A DNA stretch of 5,762 bases from contig PKYU01000204.1 in assembly GCA_003132765.1 (NCBI GenBank), positions 3,075 to 8,836 on the forward strand, given 5' to 3'. The number at the start of each line of letters is the position of its first letter. The first letter of the stretch is position 1. The notes beneath the pieces are model-generated. The model was not told where the DNA came from. It made no database searches and saw only the letters and a program-made list of their open reading frames with translations. Position numbers and translations under genes: made by a program. The DNA comes from Chitinophagaceae bacterium (GTDB taxonomy: Bacteria > Bacteroidota > Bacteroidia > Chitinophagales > Chitinophagaceae). Shown piece by piece: positions 1-5,543 of the stretch.

Positions 1-822
1 GCCTGCTCTGTTTTTTTATCAGTAAAATAGTTGCTTGTAAATAAATGCAAATGCTCACATGCATGATAGTAATCAAGGATGGAAATAGCGTTGGGGAATG
101 CATCCGCAATCCAGTTTTTTATCCATGTTGCTCCATCGGAAATAAAGATGAGACTGCTATTCAAACTGCCATAGCACTCAATTAAGTCATCCATTGTTTT
201 GGTAAAGTCTTTACTGGTTCCCAAATGAGCTACATACTGTGAGTTGCTTATCCAGCCTTTCTTCCCGTCTGCATGTATGCAATCGCTGCTCTTAAAGAAC
301 CTGCCCACTTTTACTTCTTTCCAACCATCTTCTCTGGTTAGCAATATAGAGCCATCTGCCTGAGCATATAGCACTTCATCTTTCTTTAAGGGGGTTAATG
401 TCGGCTGCTCATTGACTGTTTTTCCCATTTGTTCTCCGTACAAATCTGTTACTCGATATACTTGCGCAGTGCTTACTTGCACGCTCGTAAATTCCTCAAT
501 TACTTCATTGCACTTTTCGTAGCTGTCCAACTGCCCTGCATACACCATCAATTCCTGCATACGGGGGCTTATCTGAAACCCAATCTTGCCCCTGCTATAT
601 CCATGACTGTTATTGATCGTTACATAACCCAGGGTGGTAAGGTTTTTTTTTACGCTTGTCTTTCACAAGCTCTCCCAAATTCTTTTCTAAAATCTCTCGC
701 CCTAAATCGTTTAGAATATTTACAAACTGAACTTCATAATCGTAGAAGTTATCAATCTTGTTGAGCTCCTGAAACTTGTCGTAACGACTGGAGGCTAATT
801 GCAGATATTCAGCTTTTGACAT
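1..822 (-). pseudogene. ISKra4-like DDE transposase, frameshifted, 3' end beyond window
   Basis: This is the N-terminal and central part of a transposase. The first 59 or so residues (ATG at 820-822) read to a run of nine T's on the plus strand (643-651, nine A's in the gene) and then hit a stop at 610-612. Skipping one A opens the next frame, which runs without a stop from 644 to the left edge, so about 273 residues are visible. That frame shows the expected order: a helical N-terminus, a conserved stretch after KRKK, a first catalytic Asp in ADGS (354-356), a second in SDGATW (135-137), then LDYYHACEHLHLF. The last motif favours ISKra4 over the related ISLre2/UPF0236 group. The third acidic residue should lie beyond the edge. 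The break could be real decay, a sequencing error in the homopolymer, or transcriptional slippage. The element's own ends are not identifiable here. Confidence 0.8.
643..651 (-). other. Nine-A tract at the transposase frame change
   Basis: On the coding (minus) strand the sequence reads CGT, nine A's, then CCT. With eight A's the gene would read K-R-K-K-N-L-T and stay open to the window edge. With nine it terminates 17 codons after the last Arg. A run of this length is prone to RNA polymerase slippage, replication slippage and base-calling error, so the sequence alone cannot say which applies. Confidence 0.7.
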
Positions 823-1006
823 GGGGATTTGGTTTGGTTTCTCTAAATTACATATTTAAATTAAAACGAAAATTTGAAATGCACCCCATTTTTTCCAATC
901 ACCGATTTTATGTAATAATTTTGAGAAACAGTTATCCTCTTAGAACAACCTTATTTGCTCCAGGTAGAAATAAGCATTTGGTAATTTTAAAAATAAAATT
1001 TATAAA
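823..1006. other. Divergent intergenic region, transposase / dioxygenase
   Basis: These 184 bases separate the ISKra4-like transposase (leftward) from the dioxygenase-like gene (rightward). They must contain the right end of the IS and the promoter of the dioxygenase gene. I could not place the IS end because its partner is off the window. The stretch around 880-894, which reads AATGGGGTGCATTTC on the minus strand, is only a guess. A short reading frame at 816-1010 has no recognisable product and is not called. Confidence 0.5.
892..923 (+). promoter_or_regulatory. Putative Bacteroidota promoter for dioxygenase-like gene
   Basis: TAATTTTG at 916-923 is an exact match to the TAnnTTTG -7 box of the primary Bacteroidota sigma factor. 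TTTC at 892-895, 20 bases upstream, is one base off the TTTG -33 box. Transcription would begin near 930 and give a leader of about 75 bases. The box is short and such matches occur by chance in AT-rich DNA, so this is a candidate only. Confidence 0.45.
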
Positions 1007-1669
1007 ATGAATCGAAATAAGTTTCTCTCGTTGCTTGGTTTGTCCTTTGCAGGAGCCCTTTTCTTTTCTTCAAAAGAAGAACAGCATGACCCGGTGTACA
1101 ACTCCTGCAACGATCCTGTAACGCCGCCGGTACCTGAGGGACCTTATTATAAAGATGAAAAGCTTAACAGGATCGATATTACAGAAAGTAAAAAAGGCGT
1201 TCCCATAGAATATGTTTTCCTGGTGGAGGATAAAAATTGCCAACCGATACCCGGTGCTATTGTGGATATATGGCAATGTGATGCCGACGGCCATTATTCA
1301 GATTTTAAAAATGAAAATACTGCGAACGAAACATGGCTCAGAGGTTACCAAGCTACCGGTAAAACTGGGAAATGCAAATTTACTTCTGTGTTCCCAGGGT
1401 GGTATGATGGCCGTATAACCCATTTGCATGGGAAGGTGCATATAAATGGTGCGACAGTGCTGACGACTAATTTTTTCTTCACCAAAGAAGTGGAGAATGA
1501 AGTGTACGCCACCGCGCTATATCCCAAAGGGCCTAACCCTATAGCCATATTACAGGATGTAGAATTGAGAGTGGATAAAGACACCACACACCATGATACC
1601 CTGGTAATGGATGTTACTAAAAATGCGAATGGCAGCCTTACCGCATCGTATAAAATTTCGATTATATAG
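1007..1669 (+). CDS. Exported intradiol ring-cleavage dioxygenase-like protein
   Basis: This 220-residue protein belongs to the superfamily of catechol 1,2- and protocatechuate 3,4-dioxygenases, non-haem Fe(III) enzymes that cleave aromatic rings between two hydroxyls. Seen in the sequence: EGPYY (44-48), the β-sandwich signature DIWQCDADGHYS (87-98), RGYQATGKTG (112-121), and GWYDGRITHLH (131-141). The iron ligands would be Tyr97, Tyr133, His139 and His141, with Arg136 as the conserved second-sphere arginine. The short Tyr133-His139 spacing fits the compact, often exported intradiol-like group rather than classical catabolic enzymes. Residues 5-22 form a hydrophobic signal-like segment with no twin arginine and no lipobox, so periplasmic export by Sec is likely. 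Four cysteines (34, 78, 91, 123) could form disulfides. No catechol or β-ketoadipate pathway genes are nearby, so the substrate is unknown. The ATG has no clear ribosome binding site, as is usual in this phylum. Confidence 0.9.
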   Translation: MNRNKFLSLLGLSFAGALFFSSKEEQHDPVYNSCNDPVTPPVPEGPYYKDEKLNRIDITESKKGVPIEYVFLVEDKNCQPIPGAIVDIWQCDADGHYSDFKNENTANETWLRGYQATGKTGKCKFTSVFPGWYDGRITHLHGKVHINGATVLTTNFFFTKEVENEVYATALYPKGPNPIAILQDVELRVDKDTTHHDTLVMDVTKNANGSLTASYKISII

Positions 1670-1761
1670 TTGAAAGAAACCTGCATAAACCCCTTCCCTG
1701 GTTCGTGTTTCACAACCCATACCTTAGGAAAAAAATATTTTGCTTAGCCCGGTATTATCTT

Positions 1762-1791
1762 GGCACTTTATTAATCCAAAAATAAAGTGCC
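1762..1791 (+). terminator. Hairpin, likely terminator after the dioxygenase gene
   Basis: GGCACTTTATT (1762-1772) pairs perfectly with AATAAAGTGCC (1781-1791) across an 8-base loop. An 11-bp perfect stem is unlikely by chance at this spacing. It lies 93 bases after the dioxygenase stop codon. The following bases, ATTATTTAA, are a poor U-tract, so intrinsic termination may be weak, and the structure could instead act in RNA stability. Confidence 0.5.
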
Positions 1792-2036
1792 ATTATTTAA
1801 ATCTCCATAAAGGAGTAGCTCACTATTGTACATCCCTTCATGGGGGGATGAATTGAAAAAGGGGAAATGGTTTTATGCTAACCGGCTGGGTCGAAAAACA
1901 AAATTGAAGATTGAATTTATTTAAGAAACACAATGGAATATTCATACAGGAATTGCCATTAACTATTTGCAGGAAAATCTTTCATAGCACAAACTTTTTT
2001 AAACCTGACCTAAAATGCTACTTGTCCTAGCTCCTA

Positions 2037-2079
2037 TTTTTGCAATCATCTGTACGAATAACTCCCCGGCTTGCAAAAA
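2037..2079. repeat. Nine-base inverted repeat with a 25-base spacer
   Basis: TTTTTGCAA (2037-2045) is the exact reverse complement of TTGCAAAAA (2071-2079). The spacer includes CGAATAACTCCCCGGC. It lies about 95 bases upstream of higB. A repeat of this size is near chance expectation for a window of this length, so its role is open. Confidence 0.35.
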
Positions 2080-2138
2080 AACTGCCCACCAAAATATTTC
2101 AACCGTTTGTTTGCGAAAATCGGGTTATGAAATAAATG

Positions 2139-2168
2139 TTTCACTTAAGGACAACTTTCGTACCTTTG
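2139..2168 (+). promoter_or_regulatory. Putative promoter of higBA
   Basis: TACCTTTG at 2161-2168 matches the Bacteroidota -7 box TAnnTTTG exactly. TTTC at 2139-2142, 18 bases upstream, is one base from TTTG. The expected start of transcription would fall at roughly 2173-2176, almost on the TTG start codon of higB. That implies a leaderless or nearly leaderless message. Autorepression by the HigBA complex is usual in this family, but I saw no convincing operator palindrome here. Confidence 0.5.
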
Positions 2169-2172
2169 ACCC

Positions 2173-2523
2173 TTGGCAAAAAAACAAAAGCATAGGACTA
2201 TTATTTTTTATAAGGACTATTTCCAGGAGTTCTTTGTAAAACAAAAAGACAAAGTAAAGGACAAAATTATCTGGACTTTTAACTTGATAGAAGAACTGCC
2301 AAGGGTTCCTGAAGTTTATTTAAAACATCTTGAGAATACTGACGGGCTTTATGAGATTCGTGTCCAATTAGGCAGCGACATTTTTCGTGTTTTCTGTTTT
2401 TTTGATAAGGGACAGTTAGTGGTATTGGCAAACGGTTTTCAAAAGAAAGCGCAAAAGACACGTAAACAGGAAATTTTAAAAGCACTTAAAATAAAAAAGG
2501 AATATGAAAACGAAAAAAAATAA
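2173..2523 (+). CDS. higB: HigB/RelE-type toxin (Gp49-like family), TTG start
   Basis: This 116-residue basic protein is the toxin of a type II toxin-antitoxin pair. It belongs to the phage-derived Gp49-like/HigB branch of the RelE superfamily, whose members are ribosome-dependent mRNA endonucleases. Characteristic pieces are RTIIFYKDYFQEFF (8-21), LENTDGLYEIRV (53-64), the core strand FRVFCFFD (71-78) and LVVLANGFQKKAQKT (82-96). Its length matches the family. The frame has an in-frame TGA at 2167-2169 and contains no ATG at all, so TTG at 2173 is the only sensible start. The sequence TTGGCAAAAAAA looks like a common ATGGCAAAA beginning with the first base changed. Its last 20 bases overlap the antitoxin gene, so the two are translationally coupled. 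Toxin-first order is typical of higBA. Confidence 0.88.
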   Translation: MAKKQKHRTIIFYKDYFQEFFVKQKDKVKDKIIWTFNLIEELPRVPEVYLKHLENTDGLYEIRVQLGSDIFRVFCFFDKGQLVVLANGFQKKAQKTRKQEILKALKIKKEYENEKK

Positions 2524-2809
2524 CATCCTGACACTTGAACAATTCAAGGACAATCACTACGGCAAACGAGGCACGGCTAAGCGTGACAAACTAGAAGCAG
2601 GTTATGAAAATTTCAAGATAGGCGCTCTATTATATGAAGCAAGACTTGAAAAGGGTTTGACACAAGAAGAACTTGCCGACAAAGTTGGAACGACAAAGTC
2701 CTATATTTCAAAAATAGAGAACAACATTAAAGAAGTTCGCATCTCAACGCTTCAAAAAATAGTTGAAACTGGTTTCGGGGGACAATTACAACTTTCAATC
2801 AAATTATAA
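2504..2809 (+). CDS. higA: HigA-type antitoxin, XRE-family HTH regulator
   Basis: This 101-residue protein pairs with the toxin gene just upstream, overlapping it by 20 bases. Residues 1-35 are basic and mostly polar. A helix-turn-helix of the Cro/C1 (XRE) type occupies roughly 38-90, with the recognition part LTQEELADKVGTTKSYISKIE at 52-72. Antitoxins of this kind neutralise the toxin by direct binding and repress the operon through the HTH. The ATG start sits inside the toxin's last codons. The stop codon (2807-2809) lies within the antisense tail of the truncated histidine kinase frame (stop at 2799-2801), so the two genes converge and overlap by 11 bases. No terminator is visible after it. 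The protein could be read as a lone XRE regulator, but the toxin partner makes HigA much more likely. Confidence 0.9.
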   Translation: MKTKKNNILTLEQFKDNHYGKRGTAKRDKLEAGYENFKIGALLYEARLEKGLTQEELADKVGTTKSYISKIENNIKEVRISTLQKIVETGFGGQLQLSIKL

Positions 2810-3242
2810 TTAAATTCATTCGATTTTCTTCATAGGGCTTTCCGTTTAGTCCTGTATTACCTGAGGAAAGAATCTGGCGACCATCAATATAAATATCAGT
2901 GGCTGCCCATCTTCCCATTTGAATTCCCACCGTTTGGTTTTTAAAGCTGCCATCAAGTCTGAACCTAATGCTGAACCAACATTCCACTCTTCCATTTCTA
3001 TCTGCATTTTTTATAGAGAGTTCAGTGGGATTGAATTTTTTCCAATCCGTTGTGGAAATGTCTTTCCCTGCCCAGTTTGTATCATTGCCTTTTCTAAAGA
3101 TCCAGCCGTCTTTAGCATTTAAATTGATCACCTGGAAATTTGCGTCAAACATTGAAGTGTCTAATACTACTGCAGAATCCTGTGCTGTACAAAAATTATG
3201 TACAAACAAGAAAAGAATTAAGATGAATAGTTTTGATTTCAT
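2799..3242 (-). pseudogene. Sensor histidine kinase, N-terminal fragment only
   Basis: This is 147 codons of what should be a much longer membrane sensor kinase. Residues 1-20 are a Sec signal peptide with likely cleavage at TA|Q. Residues 22-140 form a predicted β-sandwich ligand-binding domain, with motifs INLNAKDGWIFRKGNDTNWA (39-58), VECWFSIRFRLDGSF (86-100), IYIDG (117-121) and GNTGLNGKPYEEN (128-140). From memory, such domains open histidine kinases of Bacteroidota, ahead of a transmembrane region and HisKA/HATPase modules. After Asn140 (about 2823) the protein loses family likeness and ends in RMNLIII. No transmembrane segment or kinase domain follows, and higA begins on the other strand at this point. 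I read it as truncated by a rearrangement near 2822. As a stand-alone secreted 15-kDa protein it could still be made. Confidence 0.72.
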
Positions 3243-3250
3243 TACAGGGT

Positions 3251-3339
3251 TTAAATCGGTAACTGAATAATAAACCCACTCCCTTCACCCTCTTTTGTCT
3301 CTACTTTTATTTCGCCTCAACCTCTATGGCCTTCTTACA
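3251..3339 (-). pseudogene. Histidine kinase C-terminal fragment (HATPase end)
   Basis: Reading leftward, GEIKVETKEGEGSGFIIQLPI followed by TAA (3251-3253) is the typical end of a HATPase_c domain, with the GEGSGF glycine motif. An in-frame TGA (3317-3319) stands directly before it. The bases upstream read CKKAIEV (3319-3339) in another frame, which matches the residues normally found there (CKK.IE..GGEI), so a one-base deletion near 3317 is likely. Beyond about 3340 no kinase sequence is recognisable. The stop codon is 8 bases before the ATG of the next kinase fragment, so the two kinase genes were probably a tandem operon before they decayed. Confidence 0.7.
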
Positions 3340-3564
3340 ACAAGGTGTCCGGATATCCGGCATGGTTAAATATAGGCCGTTTGCTAAATTCAATTAGTTT
3401 TTTTTGGAGCCTGCGAATCTTTGTTTTCTTTTTTCCGAAAACTGGGAAACCTATTGTTTAAAAACTATTCATGCAGCATTTTATTTTTTGGTTTTCCAGG
3501 ATTCTTGTTTGTTTTGCAAGAGATAGGAAATTGTTTTGAGTCTCTCCTATACAGGGTCCAACCC
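3340..3564. other. Intergenic stretch between kinase fragment and IS
   Basis: About 225 AT-rich bases with no supported gene. It holds the GC-rich palindrome at 3349-3360. A minus-strand frame of about 40 codons ends in this stretch, but it has no recognisable family and is within chance length. Confidence 0.5.
3349..3360. repeat. 12-bp perfect palindrome CCGGATATCCGG
   Basis: This palindrome sits about 10 bases beyond the point where recognisable histidine kinase sequence ends. Palindromes of this length are expected about once per window, so its significance rests on its position and its high GC in AT-rich surroundings. It could mark an insertion or recombination point, or be a protein-binding site. 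Confidence 0.4.
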
Positions 3565-3591
3565 CTAATTAGAGTCTGTCTTTAATGTCTC
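3565..3591 (+). repeat. Left terminal inverted repeat of the IS
   Basis: The 27 bases begin CTAATTAGAGTCTGTC and end AATGTCTC. They match the reverse complement of 5365-5391 at 25 of 27 positions; the two differences are T for C at positions 13 and 17. Confidence 0.85.
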
Positions 3592-3778
3592 GTAAAAAAA
3601 AAATTGTCAGTCATTTTAAAAATAACAATAATTCGTTTACATTTTCCAAGACATAAATCGATCTTTTTTTTAATTAAAGATCCGTTTTACCCTCTTTGAT
3701 TTGATTTTTTAAAAAACGATCTCATTTATTATACTAAAGTGCATATTTATCCCAGGAATTTATTTTATCTGCGTTTTT

Positions 3779-5127
3779 TCAGGCCACTTCAAAGCGTGTC
3801 AACACTGCTGCTGTCACATCACCCGGATGTTGTATCCAACTACACTCCACATGACTTAGATGCAAAGTGTGCCTGACCTTTCCAATTACATCTGAATAAT
3901 CCAAATCCTCTTTTTATGTTTGAGATAGTTGCTTCAATTCCACTTCTCCACTTCTTAACCTCGTTTCCATATTTAAACTACTCACCGTACTCTTCAAGCT
4001 GCCTAATATCTTGTTAAACACGATATTAATGACACCCTCGTTTTTAGCATGTATCATGTTATCGTTAGATGCATATCCGCCATCTGTTACGCAGTCTTTG
4101 GGCACCACCTGATAATCAGTTATTACTTTTTGGAGCGTATTTTATATAATGTTGTATCAGCCGGATTACCCCGCAATACTTCACAACTTAATACCAGATT
4201 ACTCTTTCCGGTAGTAAGGTTTATTTTATGACCAAATTGAACCTCCCGGCTGCCTTTAACAATGATATCGGTATGTTGCTCATAAATGGAAAAGATTTTT
4301 TCATTATTGGGCACTGTTTCTTTTTTAATCTCTCTTCGCTCGGTCATGCTATATACCTGTAGCAATATTGGTAAGAGATGCTCCAGGGCTACTATTATAC
4401 CAATAGCAGTGAAACTACAAGATGACTTTTTTTTTATTACATTGGATACCTGATTAATGCATTTGGTAAAAATGATTAATTGTTTTTGGAACAAGTCTAT
4501 CCGCTTATCTCCACTCTTGGTAACATTGATTTTATAAAATGTTTTCTTTGCGCCGTGAGTGTAATCCCGAACGTCTAATTCGTTTACTTCTTGCTCCAGT
4601 TGTTTGAGCAAGCGATGGCTCTCTTTAATACAATCCCACACCAGGGCATTATTGGTAGGATAATGAATATTTGTCTCTACCACAGTGGAATCCTGCCTTA
4701 TTTTTTCTATGTCTTCTAATCCTTCTGCAATGGCAATTTTATTGAGGTCCACCAGTAGCTTATCCAAACTTTCGGCCTTTATTCTGGATATCTATTTTTG
4801 ATACATCTGAAAGCTGTACATACGTCCATTATCAATTTTTATAAACTGCTCACATATCCTTGAGTCCTCCTGATGATATTCAAGATCGCGATAGTCTAAT
4901 TGCTTTAATTCTTTGTATATCGCTGCCCTCACGATTTGTTCTACACTAGGAATATCCTTTCTTCCAAAATCACTGAGTTTGTTTCCCGAAACAATATCGG
5001 CTTGTATATGCTCGAACAACCGGGGATGTTTTTCCAATATAATATCCATCAATCCAAACTCAGGATTATTTGCCCAGTTTGCCTTTTCAAACTTCAGCCT
5101 AAGGGGTTCAAATAGTTGCATTTTCAT
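3779..5127 (-). pseudogene. ISNCY/IS1182-like DDE transposase, nonsense and frameshifts
   Basis: Once repaired, this is a full-length transposase of about 450 residues. The N-terminal DUF772-like part begins MKMQLFEPLRLKFEKANW and carries the QLDYRDLEYHQEDSRICEQF region. The catalytic core has Asp146 in RQDSTVVETNIHYPTN (4690-4692), the second Asp in VTDGGYAS (4082-4084) and the Glu in WRSGIEATISN (3933-3935). Breaks seen: an in-frame TAG at 4792-4794 (codon 112, between QK and ISRIKAESL); one base lost near 4140-4143 (between TTLYK and TLQKVITDY); one base lost near 3952-3954 (before KWRSGIEA); one base lost near 3856; and a shift near 3815, after which TAAVLTRFEVA leads to TGA at 3779-3781. 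The last two rest on my recollection of the family C-terminus. All three catalytic residues survive, but no intact protein can be made without suppressing at least five lesions. Confidence 0.88.
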
Positions 5128-5131
5128 GAAG

Positions 5132-5139
5132 TAAAGGTA
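5132..5139 (-). promoter_or_regulatory. Possible -7 box before the IS transposase
   Basis: TACCTTTA on the minus strand is one base off TAnnTTTG and lies five bases before the transposase ATG. No -33 element is found at the right distance, so this is weak. Confidence 0.2.
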
Positions 5140-5364
5140 ACACTTAATTTGTACATAAACAGCTTATCATCAAATAGTTATGAACTTATTGCTACTACTT
5201 TTCCCCATAATTTATCCCTGCTTTTCATATTTTTCAAATTTGTTTCAAACCGGTAATAAAATAAGATTTGACTCAATTACTGTGTAAATAAAAAATGTAT
5301 TTTTAATACTTTTAAAAAAGAGAAATGCCTACATTCCTGCGCAAAACCTTACTGGATATGCTCT

Positions 5365-5391
5365 GAGACATTAAGGACGGACTCTAATTAG
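5365..5391 (-). repeat. Right terminal inverted repeat of the IS
   Basis: Reads GAGACATTAAGGACGG and then ACTCTAATTAG on the plus strand. It is the partner of 3565-3591, with two mismatches in 27. This end lies 238 bases upstream of the transposase start codon. Confidence 0.85.
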
Positions 5392-5543
5392 AAACTCAAG
5401 GCGTCAGAAGAACCAGACTTTGTTATGAATTTTAAAATTCATTGAGATGCAAGGTTTCTTGCGCAGAGCCTATAATCTAAAATTACAAATTCTCAATAAC
5501 ACCGAACCTTGAATACTGCTTCCAAGTTATTTCTGTTGAAACA
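5392..5543. other. Spacer between two insertion sequences
   Basis: These 152 bases separate the right end of the complete IS from the stop codon of the next transposase. They should contain the end of that second element, which I could not define without its partner end. They include an 18-bp palindrome (5425-5442) and TTGCGCA at 5459-5465, whose surroundings resemble an inverted copy of 5338-5350. No gene is supported. Confidence 0.45.
5425..5442. repeat. 18-bp perfect palindrome
   Basis: ATGAATTTTAAAATTCAT is perfectly self-complementary. Nine-base half-sites without a spacer are not expected by chance in a window this size, although low GC content raises the odds. It lies in the spacer between two insertion sequences and could be a cruciform-forming insertion target, a regulator site, or part of the end of the right-hand IS. 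Confidence 0.5.

Larger units (their letters stand above)
1670..2172. other. Intergenic stretch, no convincing gene
   Basis: About 500 bases lie between the dioxygenase-like gene and higB. They hold a strong hairpin (1762-1791), a weak six-base hairpin CATCCC/GGGATG (1831-1850), a nine-base inverted repeat (2037-2079) and a promoter-like site (2139-2168). A 74-codon frame beginning at 2015 overlaps higB, has no recognisable motif and is not called. I looked on the minus strand for the missing part of the truncated histidine kinase and found no trace. Confidence 0.6.
3565..5391 (-). mobile_element. Complete ISNCY/IS1182-like insertion sequence, about 1.8 kb
   Basis: The element is bounded by imperfect inverted repeats and contains one transposase gene in minus orientation, now broken. 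The outermost eight bases, CTAATTAG, are themselves a palindrome and occur at both ends. They may therefore be part of the repeats or a target duplication (CTAATTAG or TAATTA flanking ends that begin with GAGTC or AGTC). The left non-coding end (3592-3778) contains a seven-base hairpin GATCTTT/AAAGATC (3660-3682). The right non-coding end (5128-5364) precedes the transposase start. I assign the family from the transposase; ISNCY and IS1182 relatives overlap and I could not check a database. Confidence 0.8.

Noticed and set aside
429..764. 111-codon plus-strand frame
   Set aside because: It is antisense to the ISKra4-like transposase, whose frame is supported by conserved motifs.
816..1010. 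64-codon plus-strand frame between transposase and dioxygenase
   Set aside because: Low-complexity composition, no motif, and it overlaps both the transposase start and the proposed promoter.
1345..1713. 122-codon minus-strand frame
   Set aside because: It is antisense to the dioxygenase-like gene, which has full motif support.
1831..1850. CATCCC/GGGATG hairpin
   Set aside because: Only six base pairs and not followed by a T-tract, so chance is likely.
1948..2170. Minus-strand open stretch of about 40 codons, checked as possible remainder of the truncated histidine kinase
   Set aside because: No kinase motif (H box, N box or glycine motifs) is visible and the length is within chance.
2015..2239. 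74-codon plus-strand frame with a hydrophobic start resembling a lipoprotein
   Set aside because: It overlaps higB in another frame, has no recognisable motif and ends in sequence that is clearly toxin coding in the other frame.
4792..4794. Amber codon as a recoded (readthrough) position in the IS transposase
   Set aside because: The same gene has several frameshifts, so ordinary decay explains it better, and nothing suggests stop-codon reassignment here.
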